Origin: Bacteroidota bacterium
GTDB taxonomy: Bacteria > Bacteroidota > Bacteroidia > UKL13-3
NCBI GenBank assembly: GCA_947449515.1
Contig: CANFSD010000017.1
Location: 1-16,963, forward strand
Length of the DNA: 16,963 bases
Reading direction: 5' to 3'
The stretch's first letter is position 1; the number at the start of each line of letters is the position of its first letter. Positions 15,580-16,963 of this stretch are shown here, one piece after another. The notes beneath the pieces are model-generated. The model searched no databases. It was not told the origin of the DNA and was given only the letters and a program-made list of their open reading frames with translations. The position numbers and the translations under genes are program-made.

Positions 15580-16678
15580 CAGTTTTTAGTTTAATTTCAA
15601 AAATAGTACCTTTTGGCTTGTTGTTTTTCACCGCAATTTTCCCTTGGTGTAAATCAACTAAGTGTTTCACTATGAATAACCCTAAACCTGTGCCTTTTGT
15701 TTTACGGGTATTTTCATCGCCAATTCTATAGAACTTTTTAAACAGTAATTTCTTGTCTTCTTCACTAATTCCAGGGCCTTCATCAGCTATAGAAAGTATT
15801 GCTTCATTTTCATTCTGTTCCAAACATACTTTAATTCCAACTTCTTTGCCACCATATTTTAAGGCATTTGAAATTAAATTATTTACCACCATTTCAATGG
15901 CCATTGCATCGGCTTGGATAAATACTTGCTCTTGAATAAGTGTTTTTATGGCCTCTGCTTCGGGTCGAGGCTTGTTAAAATTCACGACAAGCTCACTTAG
16001 CAATTCGCTAAAATTGATGCTTTGTTTTTGAATTTCATATTTTTCACTGTCCAATTGTGCCGATAAAAGAAGCTTTTCAACCTGTTCTTGTAAGCGTAAT
16101 GTTTCATTCAGTGAATTTTCTATAATGGTTTTTGTTTGTTCGGCACTAATTTGTCGCTTCAACAGGGTTTCCATATATAGTTTCATGGCCGTTAAAGGCG
16201 TCTTTAATTCATGCGTAATAGAAAGCAAAAAATTGGCCTGTAATTTCTTTAAAAATAATTCTTTTTTAAAGCTTCTATAGATAACTACCATTCCCCAAAA
16301 TAGCAACAAAATCATTACGCCACCTTCTGCAATATACATCACCAGTTTGCGTTGGTAGGTTTCTTCAAGTGCTTGATAACGCTCAAGACTTGGCCTTACC
16401 ATAAAATTATTTAATGGATTGTATTTGTCTAAAAAAACGACTTCTAATTCTGGATAATTAGCGTTAAAAAATGTACGTAATCCAAGGGTATCGTAAAACA
16501 ATTCTTGGTCCACCGCTCCTTGCAAATCAAAGCTTGCTTTATAGCAACTCATTTCTAAAACATCTTTTTGCTGGGTATAAATAATTTTACTGTTTTTATA
16601 GTGCGCAAAAGTCCACCAAGAGAAGGCAATAAAAATGTAAAAACTAAGTGCAATAAAAATAATTCTGGCTCGGTTCAA
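15569..16678 (-). CDS. Sensor histidine kinase
   Basis: This 369-residue inner-membrane kinase has two membrane helices (about 7-26 and 113-135) bounding a short periplasmic sensor of about 85 residues with no recognisable domain. No HAMP domain follows: the second helix leads into a short basic linker and HisKA with SITHELKTPLTA (153-164), H156 being the phosphorylation site. The catalytic domain has the N box NNLISNALKY (266-275), G1 DEGPG (299-303), the F box FKKFYR (313-318) and G2 KGTGLGL (328-334). All are intact. It phosphorylates the overlapping downstream response regulator. Upstream, a PspC-domain gene ends 12 bases before its ATG, so the PspC protein is encoded first in the same operon. 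The signal sensed is unknown. Confidence 0.94.
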   Translation of the reverse strand: MNRARIIFIALSFYIFIAFSWWTFAHYKNSKIIYTQQKDVLEMSCYKASFDLQGAVDQELFYDTLGLRTFFNANYPELEVVFLDKYNPLNNFMVRPSLERYQALEETYQRKLVMYIAEGGVMILLLFWGMVVIYRSFKKELFLKKLQANFLLSITHELKTPLTAMKLYMETLLKRQISAEQTKTIIENSLNETLRLQEQVEKLLLSAQLDSEKYEIQKQSINFSELLSELVVNFNKPRPEAEAIKTLIQEQVFIQADAMAIEMVVNNLISNALKYGGKEVGIKVCLEQNENEAILSIADEGPGISEEDKKLLFKKFYRIGDENTRKTKGTGLGLFIVKHLVDLHQGKIAVKNNKPKGTIFEIKLKTDAD

Positions 16679-16690
16679 GGCTATTTTAAA

Positions 16691-16909
16691 TTAAATCTCC
16701 CAAAGGGTATTCCTTTTTGGTTTAATGTATTTTTTTATATTGATCCAAAATGCCATTATTAAATAAATAATGAGGGGTGAGCCCATGGTAATAAAGGATG
16801 TATAAATAAAATAAAGTCTAATTTTACTCGACGAAATACCAAATCGGTCGCCCAAATAGCTACATACGCCAAATACTTTTTTCTCAACAAAAAACTTTAA
16901 TTTTTCCAT
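16691..16909 (-). CDS. PspC-domain small membrane protein
   Basis: This 72-residue protein is a single PspC domain. The N-terminal basic-aromatic part with KVFGVCSYLGDRFGIS (11-26) corresponds to the family's GVCxGLAxxxG motif. A hydrophobic stretch (about 32-57) with MGSPLIIYLIMAFWI follows, then a basic tail KKYIKPKR (59-66) that would face the cytoplasm. PspC domains in other bacteria bind partner proteins at the inner membrane during envelope stress. Here no PspA or PspB is nearby. The gene is first in an operon with the kinase (12-base gap) and response regulator. It is complete, with the ATG at 16909 and a TAACTTCG box 11 bases upstream. A role as an accessory to the kinase is inferred from context. 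Confidence 0.88.
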   Translation of the reverse strand: MEKLKFFVEKKVFGVCSYLGDRFGISSSKIRLYFIYTSFITMGSPLIIYLIMAFWINIKKYIKPKRNTLWEI

Positions 16910-16920
16910 ACTGCTTACAA

Positions 16921-16928
16921 CGAAGTTA
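16921..16928 (-). promoter_or_regulatory. Putative -7 promoter box for the PspC-kinase-regulator operon (TAACTTCG)
   Basis: On the minus strand TAACTTCG ends 11 bases before the ATG at 16909. It has the TAnnTTCG form shared with four other starts in the window. No TTG is present at the -33 position within the remaining sequence. The leader would be only a few bases long. Confidence 0.42.
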
Positions 16929-16963
16929 TAAAAGTTTTACTCTTTTATGGGATTTATTTGCCA

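Noticed and set aside
1..16963. Mobile element, prophage, CRISPR or defence island
   Set aside because: No transposase, integrase, spaced direct repeats or defence-enzyme motifs are seen. The Fic-like protein lacks the active site and has no antitoxin partner, so a toxin-antitoxin reading is not supported.

Overview
The window comes from an AT-rich chromosome of a member of the Bacteroidota. The evidence is the presence of several families and features typical of that phylum: the small DUF2795-type acidic protein at 64-285, a DUF6427-like multi-membrane protein, secreted proteins of Bacteroidota type, almost no Shine-Dalgarno sequences, and -7 boxes resembling TAnnTTTG. Genus cannot be judged from the sequence. 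It looks like ordinary chromosome: I see no insertion sequence, prophage, CRISPR array, tRNA or rRNA, and no stretch without a gene longer than about 190 bases.

Layout. (1) 64-1452: the small acidic protein converges on, and overlaps by 6 bases, a protein that looks like a catalytically dead Fic domain joined to a DeoR-type helix-turn-helix. (2) 1640-6321, minus strand: a tight three-gene operon running from a polyprenyl-phosphate sugar synthase-like GT2, through a small SAM methyltransferase, to a 977-residue membrane protein. The last combines a degenerate GT2-like domain, a GT-C (PMT/ArnT-like) glycosyltransferase and about six TPRs. (3) 6466-7299, plus: a secreted NTF2-like protein, converging on HflX (7339-8523, minus) across a strong bidirectional terminator. 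(4) 8591-11823, plus: a tightly spaced set of three envelope genes (secreted protein of unknown function, DUF6427-like membrane protein, YdcF/DUF218 protein), followed by uvrA (11917-14850). (5) 14872-16909, minus: a PspC-domain protein, a histidine kinase and an OmpR-type response regulator in one operon.

How they work together. The GT2/methyltransferase/GT-C operon reads as a lipid-linked sugar donor pathway. The GT2 would charge polyprenyl phosphate with a sugar in the cytoplasm, and the GT-C enzyme would transfer it to an acceptor (protein or glycan) outside the inner membrane, with its TPRs probably in the periplasm. This is the most system-like part of the window. The PspC-kinase-regulator operon is a plausible envelope-stress circuit. 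HflX and UvrA are housekeeping genes for ribosome rescue and nucleotide excision repair.

A recurring signal not explained by the genes is a TAnnTTCG octamer just upstream of five gene or operon starts on both strands, probably this organism's version of the Bacteroidota -7 promoter box.
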